Shown piece after piece: positions 18,933 to 29,800 of a stretch of DNA of 64,000 bases (position 1 is its first letter; each line of letters starts with the position of its first letter). Source of the DNA: Dermatophagoides farinae (lineage: Eukaryota > Arthropoda > Arachnida > Sarcoptiformes > Pyroglyphidae); the NCBI RefSeq assembly GCF_024713945.1, contig NW_027461514.1:558001-622000 (forward strand), in the 5' to 3' direction. The position numbers and the translations under genes are program-made. The notes beneath the pieces are model-generated. The model was not told the origin of the DNA and did no database searches. It saw only the letters and a list, made by a program, of their open reading frames with translations.

Positions 18933-20420
18933 CTAAGTTGATAATACATCTTTAACTTTTTCTTCAAGAGAATCTAATTTTTCTATTTTTTTTTCGAGTT
19001 CAACGCTCAGTGTATTAAGTTTCTTCATATTGTTTAATATATCCGTCAAATTATCATGTTCATTTAAATTAACTTTAACTTCTATGTTTTCAAATGAATG
19101 CTGTGGAGGAACGTCTTTATCATATTGCGATATGTCAAACTCCTGACCGATTACATATGGGTTAACATCACCCTCAGGCTGATCAATCGGTTCTAGGTCA
19201 TCAGAAATTTTTTGTGTTAAATCAGAAGTAGAGTTTTGATGATTACTTAATGCCTTTTGATTAGTGAGTGGTGTTTTAAAACTAATTGAATCAGTTATTT
19301 TAGATACGTCATTGTTTTCATTGAACTCCGTTCCTAATAGCTCCGAGTATCTCAAGTCTAATGATTTCGGAAGATTTGATTGCATATCTTTTTTTTCTTT
19401 CTTAGACATTTTGTTAAGTATGGATGATGAGTTTGGACTGTTATCAGTTTTGACTTGAGTAGATAATACATTTGACTTGATTGACTCTTCTGTTTTTGAT
19501 TTTTCCTGAGTGTTTAAACAAGAATTACTTGATTTAATAGTTTGAACTTGAAACGAAAAATTGGTATTGGGTTTGGAATAATTTCTTTTGTATTTTGGCA
19601 TATTAATTCCTCCAAAGTGGCCTCCACTAGCTATCAACTGGGAATCACTTTTGCGATTAAACTGTTTCTTTTTAATAATGCCTTGATATAAACCCTCTCT
19701 TCTTGTAGGTAAATCAGCCAAAATAGGATTTTCAGTATTGAACATCTTTTTTGATAACGTACTTTGCTTGTACGACAGCCTAGGATTTAAATTAAAATCG
19801 TGAGTGACTTGGTTTTTATATTTAACTGGTTGTAAGCTAAAAATGTCACTACAATATTTGGTGGGGAAATTAATATATTTGCGTCCAGTACGGTCTTTAA
19901 TGGACGCAGATACAAAGTTGTAATCAAGATTAGGAATGTACCTTTTCAACTCGTTATTTATATCTTTGTCTTTATTTTTTCGGAAACTTTCTATATTAGA
20001 TGCATTTAATTTCTCTTTATTTGTGTTATTAAAAAATTCTTCATCATCAGAAGCAATTGCTGGTATTATCACAGCCTCTTCATATCGTAAATCAATGCTG
20101 TCAAATGTATTGGCTACATTTTCATCAGCGTCGAAACTGTTTATAGTTTTAATGTTATGCGTTTGAATTAAATGCCAGTCGAAATGAGCCATATCTGGGT
20201 TGATTTGGTCCAGAAATTCTATATCTGATTTTTGTGTTAATATTTGACTAATTCTTTGTCTTCTGGTTTCATTTGAATTTACAGACTTGCTTCGGTAGTA
20301 TTCATTATATTTATCATAAACTTTCGATTTACTAGGATACAGCAAAGCGTTTAGGTCACGATTTGCAAGCTGATTTAATCCATTTTGGATTTCGTCTACA
20401 TTAGATAATTGGCTAGACAT
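18933..20420 (-). CDS. Unknown 495-residue protein with C-terminal coiled coil
   Basis: A single-exon gene starts with ATG at 20420. The N-terminal 110 residues contain an ordered-looking segment (RRQRISQILTQKSDIEFLDQ). A conserved-looking basic stretch follows in the middle (DRTGRKYINFPTKY, then TRREGLYQGIIKKKQF and GGHFGGINMPKYKRNY). The rest is Ser/Asn/Lys low complexity. The last ~60 residues form a heptad-like coiled coil (ILNNMKKLNTLSVELEKKIEKL). No family was recognised. Confidence 0.6.
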   Translation of the reverse strand: MSSQLSNVDEIQNGLNQLANRDLNALLYPSKSKVYDKYNEYYRSKSVNSNETRRQRISQILTQKSDIEFLDQINPDMAHFDWHLIQTHNIKTINSFDADENVANTFDSIDLRYEEAVIIPAIASDDEEFFNNTNKEKLNASNIESFRKNKDKDINNELKRYIPNLDYNFVSASIKDRTGRKYINFPTKYCSDIFSLQPVKYKNQVTHDFNLNPRLSYKQSTLSKKMFNTENPILADLPTRREGLYQGIIKKKQFNRKSDSQLIASGGHFGGINMPKYKRNYSKPNTNFSFQVQTIKSSNSCLNTQEKSKTEESIKSNVLSTQVKTDNSPNSSSILNKMSKKEKKDMQSNLPKSLDLRYSELLGTEFNENNDVSKITDSISFKTPLTNQKALSNHQNSTSDLTQKISDDLEPIDQPEGDVNPYVIGQEFDISQYDKDVPPQHSFENIEVKVNLNEHDNLTDILNNMKKLNTLSVELEKKIEKLDSLEEKVKDVLST

Positions 20421-20603
20421 TTAATTTATTTATAATACGATGCATGCAAAAATAAAATACAAAACTAGTAGTCATTATGTTCGTAAAGGTCTTTACTATT
20501 ATACGGAATTTGTTTCTTTAAAAGTGATAATTATTTTACTTCTATAATTTTTTAATACAAAACAAACTCATTGTTTTACATAAAATGCACTGTTATATTA
20601 CTT

Positions 20604-23042
20604 ATGCCTGTATCTAATAAAAAACAAAAAGAAAAGAGTAAAGTTTTTTTAAAAGTGAAGGCAGACACATGTTTAAGTAAACAAGAACGCAAAAATAAAA
20701 AACATTTGATACAAAAAAACAAAGAAGAGATATTGAAAAAGTATCAGCAATGCCATTTGTCTGATTTTACTTTCATAAATTTGGTTTTGATAAAGCTAAA
20801 TGAAACTGTAAACATAGAATTAGTCGTTAAAACCATTCTGGGTTTTGTTATTTCTGAATATTCAGATAATGAAAAGAAAAAATACGGTTTTATGCTGAAA
20901 CCATTGAATGATTTGTACCAATCAGTAAAAAATGAATGTCTGTTTGTTGTACCTCTGCCATCTACTGTAGCCAATAACAAATATCTCAAAATAATACTCG
21001 ATGAAACCCCTGAGGAACATTACAAATGTACAGATTTGAATGCCCCCAGTATTCACTCGTCCATCATTAACGTAATGGATAAAGTGAAAATAGCAGATAA
21101 CGTATTAATTTGTTATGGAGAGTGTGATGTAAATGATGCCGGATACAATGTGTACTCTAATGAACTTATTTCTTTGCTTATGAAACAAGGTTTATCTGGT
21201 TTTTCTGTTTTTTCGACTTTAACTTTCGCCATGCTTGCAAAATATCACGAGAAAGATGCATTGAAGTTGATAGAAAAAAATTTTTCTAACGTGACACGTA
21301 GTGCAACTACTACTTTTGGCGCTGATGCCAACATTTTTGACATTACCAAATTGATGTATACCTTCCATCAATCAAATTCAGATATTGAAAAATCAAAATT
21401 ATACAAAATCAAACTACCTATGATGGTATTTTTCGGTTCTTTAATAAAAAGTTGTTCTGATAAAATCGTGTGGAAAAAAACTAACCGTGGCTACATGCAA
21501 ATACTTGACGCTCAGCCAATTTCAGACACAGAAATCACCGTTGCTGGGTTTATGAAGGGTTTAGGATTTACAACTGAGTCACTGGTTCATATTACTGGAG
21601 TTGGTGATTACATCTGCAAAGCTATTTACGTTAAAGATCTGTTTTCAAACGATAAATCTGAAACATTAGAAGAAATATCTTTAGAGAATTATTCTAAATT
21701 AAAGAGTTCATTCCTAGACATTTCAAACAACGAATTCTTTGACTATATTGAAAATTTAAAGTCAAATAATCAAAATATACAGGTGACTGAAAATTACGAC
21801 AATATTGACGATTACAAACTTGAGAATGAAACATATAATCATTCTTCAAACGAAGATTCCGAGTCTGAAATTCCGATAGAAGACTCAGATTATGAGTCAG
21901 ACGGTAGCATAGGTTCAAACGACCTAGAATCTACGCAATCTACATTAGAACTACAACCAAGAGAGCCTTGGGAACGTGAGTTTGATGACGAAGTCGACAC
22001 GCCAGCTGATACCACTGTTCGAGAACGCTTTTCTAAATACCACCCACTTAGGTCGTTTCATAATTCTAAATGGGAAATTCCAGATGAAGTGCCAGAAAAA
22101 TACAAATTGCTGTCAATATTTAACGAAATGCCTAAAATAAGAAGTGTTTCACTTTCTCTGTATAAAAACAGCTTACATAAAGTTCAAGATAAGTACAAAA
22201 GTATAGTAGCTAACTTTAAATTGCCGGTCACCTATTTGCATTTAGAATCTGTTTGTAAATTGTCTTCTAGTACGATCATGAATAAATTACAACAAAGAAC
22301 CCCTTTAATTGCTTCCACGTTGACACCACTTGAGCGTATGAGATCTATCAATCATTTTTCAACTTTCAGATTCGACGACAGAGCCAATGTCGTGATAGCT
22401 CGAAAGTCAAATATCCTCATTCAAATAGGATTCAGACGGTACGAAACTACGTTTCTTTGGTCTCATACTCGAAAAACAAATGACGTATTAACTTCTAATG
22501 GAAAATTGAAAGAATTAAGGTATCTTGATTCGACCAAAGATAATAGAACTATTGGTAGCGCTGCTGGCTACATTCAGCAGTTTAGAGAGTCATACATCGG
22601 TTGGTTTCAGTCTTTCAAATCTAATTACAAAAACGAAGTTGACGAAATCGTAAAAGCAAGTGAAAACGATCTTGATACACAAATTAAAATCAGACCGTGC
22701 AAAAATATGAGTGTTATTCATGGCGAGTATCTATTGTCAGACCCCCAAAAAATCATTCTCAGGTGTATTCTACTAACAGGCTATCCACATAAAATTAACA
22801 AAAAGCGCTGTATTGTAAAAAAAATGTTTAACAATAAAGATGATGCTGAGTACTATTCCAATGTTTATCTGTTCACTAAACGAAAAAGCAAAGGACTTAT
22901 CAAAGAGACCGTTGGCCTACACGGAAATATAAAATGTGTTTTTGATCGACAAGTAACACATGGAGATACTATTTGTATGCCGTTGTACAAGCGCTGTTTT
23001 TTGCCTTTTTTTTATAACGCTCTTTCATCTTTTTTTTATTAG
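20604..23042 (+). CDS. TSR1: TSR1, 40S ribosome biogenesis factor
   Basis: This 812-residue member of the Bms1/Tsr1 family joins late pre-40S particles and blocks premature subunit joining. The central acidic stretch is followed by PWEREFDDEVDTPADTTVRERFSKYHPLRSF, cited here only for its DEVDTP core, which is the Tsr1 signature. The C-terminal beta-barrel domain ends with the usual HGNIKCVFDRQV...GDTICMPLYKR pattern. The N-terminal domain lacks a P-loop, as in Tsr1 and unlike Bms1. The frame is open upstream to 20571, but the first ATG is 20604. Length is normal for Tsr1. Confidence 0.9.
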   Translation: MPVSNKKQKEKSKVFLKVKADTCLSKQERKNKKHLIQKNKEEILKKYQQCHLSDFTFINLVLIKLNETVNIELVVKTILGFVISEYSDNEKKKYGFMLKPLNDLYQSVKNECLFVVPLPSTVANNKYLKIILDETPEEHYKCTDLNAPSIHSSIINVMDKVKIADNVLICYGECDVNDAGYNVYSNELISLLMKQGLSGFSVFSTLTFAMLAKYHEKDALKLIEKNFSNVTRSATTTFGADANIFDITKLMYTFHQSNSDIEKSKLYKIKLPMMVFFGSLIKSCSDKIVWKKTNRGYMQILDAQPISDTEITVAGFMKGLGFTTESLVHITGVGDYICKAIYVKDLFSNDKSETLEEISLENYSKLKSSFLDISNNEFFDYIENLKSNNQNIQVTENYDNIDDYKLENETYNHSSNEDSESEIPIEDSDYESDGSIGSNDLESTQSTLELQPREPWEREFDDEVDTPADTTVRERFSKYHPLRSFHNSKWEIPDEVPEKYKLLSIFNEMPKIRSVSLSLYKNSLHKVQDKYKSIVANFKLPVTYLHLESVCKLSSSTIMNKLQQRTPLIASTLTPLERMRSINHFSTFRFDDRANVVIARKSNILIQIGFRRYETTFLWSHTRKTNDVLTSNGKLKELRYLDSTKDNRTIGSAAGYIQQFRESYIGWFQSFKSNYKNEVDEIVKASENDLDTQIKIRPCKNMSVIHGEYLLSDPQKIILRCILLTGYPHKINKKRCIVKKMFNNKDDAEYYSNVYLFTKRKSKGLIKETVGLHGNIKCVFDRQVTHGDTICMPLYKRCFLPFFYNALSSFFY

Positions 23043-23142
23043 TTTTTTACCATTTAAAATAATTACCAACTCCAGTAGAAGTAAAATTGTATTAAAAAAT
23101 ATTTTCGCCAATTTTAAAAACTATGAATTAAACATAATTTAA

Positions 23143-23478
23143 ATGAAGTTAGTTCGTTTGCTGCAAAGGTTGACAAATGTTAACGTCGTCATAGAATTAA
23201 AAAACTCTACTACTATTATTGGGATTATAACGAAAGTGGATATTCGAATGAATACTCATCTAAAAAACGTTCGTATAATCGCCAAAAACAAAGCCCCCGT
23301 AACAGTTGAAAATATAGTTATTCGAGGGTCAAGTATCAGGCATTTTGTTTTGAGTGAAACTCTCCCCATTGATCGAATACTGTCGACCGAACAAGAAAAT
23401 TATAAAAAGAAGAAAAAAGAGGAATTACAATTGAAAGAATACGCAGAAAAACAAGTGCCAGTACGTGCTATCCGCTAA
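23143..23478 (+). CDS. SNRPD1: Small nuclear ribonucleoprotein Sm D1
   Basis: This 111-residue Sm-fold protein forms part of the heptameric ring on U1, U2, U4 and U5 snRNAs. The Sm1 motif includes MKLVRLLQRL...VVIELKNSTTIIGIITKVDIRMNTHL, closely matching SmD1. The Sm2 motif is IRGSSIRHFVL, followed by the SmD1-type SETLPIDRIL. The C-terminus is short and Lys/Glu-rich and lacks the Gly-Arg repeats that most SmD1 proteins carry for arginine methylation and SMN binding. A 100-bp AT-rich gap separates it from TSR1 on the same strand. Confidence 0.93.
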   Translation: MKLVRLLQRLTNVNVVIELKNSTTIIGIITKVDIRMNTHLKNVRIIAKNKAPVTVENIVIRGSSIRHFVLSETLPIDRILSTEQENYKKKKKEELQLKEYAEKQVPVRAIR

Positions 23479-23635
23479 AGTTCATATTTACAAATCTTAT
23501 TAAATATTTATATTTTTAAATATTCAAATTAAGTATAATTTAATAGATATTATTGTCACCGTTGCTGTTTTAGTAAAGATTTACTTGTGCTTTCAATGTT
23601 GATAGGGTTAAAATGAATTAAAAATTTGATTAAAT

Positions 23636-25657
23636 ATGAATCAGTTCGATTCAGAAGGCCAAACATTTCGTGTAATAGAAAAAAAAATTGCAGAATTTCA
23701 ACTTACTGAGAAACAAATACTATATGATGCTTCTCTTATTAGCAAACAAGACGAGCAAATACAAAAAAAGATTCATATAGACGAGAAAAAAATAGTTTCA
23801 GATCCTATTGAAATAGCGAAGATTCGGTTTAAATACGAAGAGGAGCTTCGAAAACATAAGAAGTCTGAACGAGTCTATGTTCAATATGCCAAATTCGAAT
23901 GCCTGCATGGCAATATCGATATGGCGCGAAGTATATTTGAAAGAGCTTTGGAACTAATTCCAATGTCAACTACTATCTGGAAAGCCTACATTCGTATGGA
24001 GAGAGAATTTAAATTTTTAAATAGCTGTAGAAATCTTTTTGAACGGGTGAATCGTTACTTACCGCTCTATAACTCTTTTTGGAATAGTTATGTGGAATTT
24101 GAAAGGACCTATGGGGATGAGTATTCAGTTAGACGCGTATTTTCGCGTTGGATTGCATACAAACCTGATACTTCCGTTTATCTTCGTTTCATCGATTTCG
24201 AAGAAAAACTAAACAACAAGTTCGCTGTGCGAAAATTGATGTCGCAGCTGACGCATGATCGACCTGATGTTTCAAGTTATTTAGAACTTGCGCGATATTG
24301 CATTGCTCAAAAAAAATTTGATCTTGCACAGTACTGGTTCGAAAACTGTTCTGAAAATTTTTATCCACAAGAATTGACTGACGTTTTTTTTATCGCCTAC
24401 GCAAGGTTTTTAGAAGAGCACAGGTCGATTAAGGAAGCTGAGTTTGTTTTGCAAAAAGCAACGGGTTTGTTATCCGGATCAGCTTTACATAACATCAACA
24501 AAGAACTTATTCAGTTGAAATATCGAATAGGTGGTTTAAATGCGTCAGACAAACTATTGCTACAAGAGTCTGAAACTTACTATTCTAGAAAATTACAAGA
24601 AAATCCTAACAGTCTGCATAACCACTACTTTCTCTTTAGAGTTTTATTTGCTAAACTGATTAAACCATATAAGTCTCAATTGAACGAGCCTATTAAAAAT
24701 GAGATAAACAAAATTTTTATAAGGCTGATTGACAATTTTACCATTACCAAGAAGGATCTTGTATGCCGAACTTTTTTTATCATAGTTTATTTTTATTTGG
24801 CTTATTTAGAAATGGTCGAAGAAAATTATACTCTCTGTACTTTTTATTTTTCGAATTTGGTCGAAAAAAGTAAGATAGCTAATATTTGTATTTCTAAATT
24901 GTGGATAAAGCAGTCTGAGTTCGTTTTTCGAAATGGGAATTTGTCAAATGCTCGATTATCATTTGGCCATGCTATAGGATTTTTTAAAAACCGTAAGTTG
25001 TTTAATTCATATATGGAATTTGAATTATCCCTTGGCTATATTGACAACGCACGAAAAATTGTTGCTAAGTATATTGAACTTGAACCAGAAAATACTACTT
25101 CTTGGGAAATGCTAGTTGATTTAGAAATTCGCATCGACAATATTACCTCTGCAATCAAAATATTGGAAATTGCATTGTCGCGCAGTAGTTTATCTAGTTT
25201 GTTCAGGCTTTGGGAAAAATTATTTAATTTAAATCTACAAGGTCACAAATACTTGAATGCTCTTATCGTGTTGGCTGATGCAGCAACAAAGATTACTATG
25301 CTTGACGAATTTATTGAACTTGTGTCCCGTTTCCCATTATTGTTTACAAAGTTTGGAGTAAGCACGGCCTATTCCAATCTTTTCGATATGCTAGTCGAGC
25401 GAAGGTGTTTTGAAGCCGCCTATAACACTATTTCTAAGCAAATCGATTTTGAAGCCAATAAAGGCAACGCAGAAAAAGTGGCTGAATTAGAAAAAATAAA
25501 GCCCATCAAATTATCTACAGTTCATGAATCTAACGGAACATACGAAGAAACAATATCTTATGTCATGCCGAATGAAACGTCAAACGTGTCAGAAGTAAAT
25601 ATACAACAACTTATTCAAGCTGCTTCGAAGTGGGCAAATTCCTCTAATTCGAATTAG
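23636..25657 (+). CDS. CLF1: CLF1/Syf3 (crooked neck) splicing factor
   Basis: This 673-residue HAT-repeat protein is a scaffold of the Prp19-associated spliceosome complex. The start region (ADVQITAEQI-like motif appears here as AEFQLTEKQILYDA) and the first repeats RVYVQYAKFECLHGNIDMARSIFERAL, TIWKAYIRMEREF and SFWNSYVEFERTYG are characteristic. Repeats continue to about residue 560. Length matches yeast Clf1 (about 690). The last 14 bp overlap the convergent gene on the other strand through a perfect palindrome. No intron is visible. Confidence 0.9.
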   Translation: MNQFDSEGQTFRVIEKKIAEFQLTEKQILYDASLISKQDEQIQKKIHIDEKKIVSDPIEIAKIRFKYEEELRKHKKSERVYVQYAKFECLHGNIDMARSIFERALELIPMSTTIWKAYIRMEREFKFLNSCRNLFERVNRYLPLYNSFWNSYVEFERTYGDEYSVRRVFSRWIAYKPDTSVYLRFIDFEEKLNNKFAVRKLMSQLTHDRPDVSSYLELARYCIAQKKFDLAQYWFENCSENFYPQELTDVFFIAYARFLEEHRSIKEAEFVLQKATGLLSGSALHNINKELIQLKYRIGGLNASDKLLLQESETYYSRKLQENPNSLHNHYFLFRVLFAKLIKPYKSQLNEPIKNEINKIFIRLIDNFTITKKDLVCRTFFIIVYFYLAYLEMVEENYTLCTFYFSNLVEKSKIANICISKLWIKQSEFVFRNGNLSNARLSFGHAIGFFKNRKLFNSYMEFELSLGYIDNARKIVAKYIELEPENTTSWEMLVDLEIRIDNITSAIKILEIALSRSSLSSLFRLWEKLFNLNLQGHKYLNALIVLADAATKITMLDEFIELVSRFPLLFTKFGVSTAYSNLFDMLVERRCFEAAYNTISKQIDFEANKGNAEKVAELEKIKPIKLSTVHESNGTYEETISYVMPNETSNVSEVNIQQLIQAASKWANSSNSN

Positions 25658-26517
25658 TGGCTGTAAAAATAAGCAGTGCTTCGTTTGCTTCCAGAGATCT
25701 TTGTAATGTTTGTATGTATTGTTGTGAGATCGCCATGATATCTTCGTCTGCAACTATTCGAGTTGCAATTTCTTCTTCAATTTCGACTTTTAAGTTATTT
25801 AAATATTTATCAATGTAGTGTTCAAATACATCGTCACTTACGACTTCGCCGTTTTGTAGCATTAGTGTTATTTTATCAAAATTAATTTTCGATTCGTTCT
25901 TTTTTGTCATTTCGCGATAAAAATTAGTTATCATTTGTCCGAAATCGAGCGTCCGCGCATACATTTTATTAGTTCTAGCGTGAATTTCGTCGTTTATTTT
26001 TTTGATGTATAGTATTAATTTTTCATGAACATCTTGCTGTTTCTCTGCTCTTTCTTGAAGATAGTCGTTCATAGCTTGCAGAACTTTTATCAATTTTTGT
26101 ACTTCTTCTCGTAATAGTTCAACAGTGGAATTCTGTTCTAGTGACTCCAATACGCCAGTAAAAACTTGAACTGATTCAAAAGCATGTTCAAGTTTTTGCT
26201 TGTTTTTATATTCAATATCCAAATAAAAATTCTCTGTTTTTTTTTTAATAGTAACGAGTTCAGCTTCTTGTTGAGCTCGAAAGTTTTGACAGCTTATGCT
26301 AAGTTCTTGTTGCTCATTGAAAATATCGTTATATAAGTTGTCACAGGATTCAGATAAGTTCTGAAATTAATTCCGTTCGTTTACTTACTTTAAATTTTAG
26401 ATCAAGTTCTTTTAAATTTTGCTCTACACCAAAACTGATTTTATGTTCAAACTGTTGAATTTGACTCTGTAGACTTTCTAATCTAGCTCGTAGATTGTTA
26501 CTGGATTGAGAAAACAT
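25644..26517 (-). CDS. Coiled-coil protein, SF-assemblin-like
   Basis: Exon 1 is 26517-26389, the intron is 26388-26361 (28 nt, GTAAGT...TTTCAG, the only CAG acceptor seen) and exon 2 is 26360-25644, giving 281 residues. Almost the entire protein is a predicted coiled coil rich in Glu, Lys, Gln and Leu, with no transmembrane segment. Length, an all-rod layout and an ending of the type EIATRIVADEDIMAISQQYI resemble SF-assemblins, which form striated fibres linked to basal bodies in algae and to daughter-cell assembly in apicomplexans. That identification is tentative, because coiled coils match one another easily. Confidence 0.6.
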
Positions 26518-26813
26518 TAAGTATTAATGCAACTACTTTCTAACATCGGTGTATTAATATAAAAGAACTAACACACGCGATTATGAAAATATAAATATAA
26601 ATTTTAATATGATTAATATAGTTCAAGCGCTACGCTAATGTAATTGTTAAATAAATCCGTATGCGTTAATTAAAATAAACTTAGTTTATATAATTCCAGA
26701 ACATGCGTTTTAAAATGCATGCAAATTGTGTGTTGTTTCGTGTCATTTTCACAATTTGTATCAGCTACTAATGTTTTTTAGAAAATCTTGTTAATTTTGA
26801 TTAGGTAGTTTTA
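26518..26813. promoter_or_regulatory. Divergent promoter region with inverted repeats
   Basis: This 296-bp AT-rich region lies between the coiled-coil gene and the large ARM-type gene. It holds a near-perfect palindrome around 26704-26721 (ATGCGTTTTAAAATGCAT). It also holds a 9-bp inverted repeat, CAAATTGTG near 26721-26729 and CACAATTTG near 26750-26758. No core promoter element was identified and no RNA gene was recognised. Confidence 0.3.
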
Positions 26814-29800
26814 ATGTTGGATCCTGTTGAGGTTTTTTTCAAAGATTTGATAACTAAGTTAAATGTAAAAGAAGTAAAATATGGTGAAAATGCCTCAAAA
26901 TTTATTAATGGAGATGACCTTAGAAAGTGTCTGAATCATGTGAATAAATTTGTTAATAAAACGTCAGTCTTTAATTTATCAACAAGTATATTTGAAAAGA
27001 TTTTAAATAAGTGTAGTTCAGGTGACTTTTTAATATTTGTAGAACAAGGAGGTTTAGACACACTTGTAAATTTACTTCAAAGTTCTGCTCCGGATGTAAA
27101 TAAAAAAATTATCTGTGATCTCATAGCAAGTGTAATCGATAAAACTTCGATTTCAACTTCCATTTTGGAAGTAATATATCTTTTATTTGAAGCACCTGAA
27201 ATTTTTACCGTACATGAATTTGAAAATTTACTAGATCTAAGTACAAAGATTGTTCATAAACTGAACACAATGCAAGTCATTAACAGAATAAAAATTCTTC
27301 AAATTTTAAACTACTTCACTAAAATTATCTCACAAATTAATATCAAAGAAGTGCTTGAAAAATTACTCAATATAATTATACAGCTAGTGAAACTAAAATC
27401 TATTAGCAAAGAAGATTTGTGCAATTTAGTAATCTTATTTGACGATTTGCTTTATAAAGACGAGTTATACATGAGTATAATTCATATATTCGATAACTAC
27501 TTGGATGAAAAATTTTACGATGACTGTATAATTGATATTGTTAATAAAGTTAGATTTGATCATTGGCTTAATAAACGCCTTTGGGTGTGTTCTTATTCTC
27601 CTTATTTTATGAGTAGAATTCAACAAATTGATTCTATTGATTACTTATTCAATGTGCTCCAATATGCTAAGCTACTTGACAATTGTGAAGGCGCCATTAT
27701 GATATTAGTTAATATTAATGATTTTAATAAATATAAGTTCACTTTGGAAACAATTTATACTCTAGTGTTAAATAAAGAACAAAAGCTTGAATGTATTCTA
27801 CGAATTTTTATCTTGTTGTCAGATAAACTGATTAAAGATGCACAATTTATTAATAACCTCGTTGAACGACAATTTTGCATTTCTGTAATTGATAAGATAA
27901 AAATGAGAGAATGTACCGTCAAACTAATGAAATTGTTTCTTGAGTTTATTTATAGTACTTTCGTTTCTACTAAACAATTAGGTCGCGTAATAGACCTTAG
28001 AGTGGTTTTAAGTTTAATCAGAAAGCTGGTTACTCATGAGATGCCATCGGTTCATATTGAGTTGTGTACTTTTTTGACTCAAAGACTGTTAAAAATAGTC
28101 TTAAATTCTGATCGAGTAACAGTTTCAAAGTTTATTGATTTGGTTTTGAGTTTATGCTCAATACCTAACGAATTCATGCATATTGAAAGATGTGAATTGA
28201 TGTTTCAACTGAGTTACATAAAAGAATCATTGGCAAATGTGTTTTGTGATGCAAAGTTCGACACTTTATTAAATCTACTGGAAATAGCCCATAGGAAAAA
28301 AACACTTCATAAATTGTTAGAAGAAGAAGACAATCCAGTTATTAATTTTACTCATATAATAAATCATATTTTGAAATCAAAATATGATCTAACAAAATTA
28401 ACGACTGAGGATAAAGAATATAAAAAGCTAGTGTTTCTTTATTTCGTCTTTCGGAAACCTAAATTGTTTGCGTTCGATACTGGTCTTGTAGCCGATTTTA
28501 GAGCGTTTTTATTTGACTCAGTAATTGAAGGTGTAAAAATAACAGAAGAAAACGAACAAACAGAAATATTATCGTTTTATACTGAATTATACTTAGTATA
28601 TGATGATAATTTTGCGAACTTCACTTATCTAATAATGAACTTAAATCAAAATTTAGAGAAAGTGCAAGTTGTTAAAAAATTAGAAGTGTGTCTGAATGCT
28701 ATACATGAAAACATCAATAATAGAACTGAGCTTTTAAAAAATTTCAAGTCACTTGAAGTTTGCGAATTTATTCAAGCTATGGTTAAACTAATTAATTCAT
28801 GGTCGAAAAAATCTGATGCAATTATGATAGGTTATAAGATTTTGCATACGATATTTGCAAAAGTAAAAGAAAACAATGAGGTATTAGTCGTTGATAACGA
28901 TACAATGATTGAAATGCTTAAGTGTACGGCTTTATTTCCAATGTGGTTCGAAGCAAGAGAGATGCTATGTAATACTATCGTGCTAGCTATCGATACAGTA
29001 GAAATGAAAGAAGAGGAATATAATATAATATACACATATTTAGTTGATAAACTCAAAAATATTGCTGATTCAGAAGTTAATTTAGCAATAATGATACACT
29101 TTGAAAAAAAACGAAACATGATTAAAAATTTAGTTACTAGAATTAACGGAAGCTTTAACACCGTTCTCAGTTTCTATGAAGCTGAAAAATACAATAGGGC
29201 TTTTTCATTACTTCAAAAAGTGATTTCATTTATTAGTAGTATCGATACAACCGAAGTTTTAAATCAATTAGTACTTGAATCGTTGTTAACCACTATGCTT
29301 AAAGAAATCGAAGATCGCAAAAATACAGCAAGATATAAAAATGCATTCAAACTCTTTATGATGGCTTTAGATTTTGGTGAAAACTTTAGTAAAATATATA
29401 AAACGCTGTCACAAAAAATAAATCTCGAGTTAGAAATAAACAATCTTTTAATCAAATTAGTGAATGAAGTGGACAAAAAAGAAGAATTCGATTTGTATAT
29501 AGCAAAATTATTTGATATAATAACAATCATAAACACGAACAGAAAAATATATGATACTCGAAATTTAGAAGTTTTGTTACTTGGGTTTAAAATTTTAACT
29601 TTATCTCCTAGTGAAGTAGAAATAAAATATGCAATATACAAGCATATTGCATCCGTTCCATTTGTAATACTTAAAACGTTGCCGGAATTTGAATTGTTTT
29701 ATGCAACTTTAAAAGAATCGCATAAATCAATGAACGCTGACATTGTTGAAAAATGCAACAAAAATATTTTATTGCTAAAGAACAAAGAGTTAGCTGAATA

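Noticed and set aside
20571-20603. Upstream TTG start extending TSR1
   Set aside because: No in-frame ATG exists there; the ATG at 20604 gives the normal family length.
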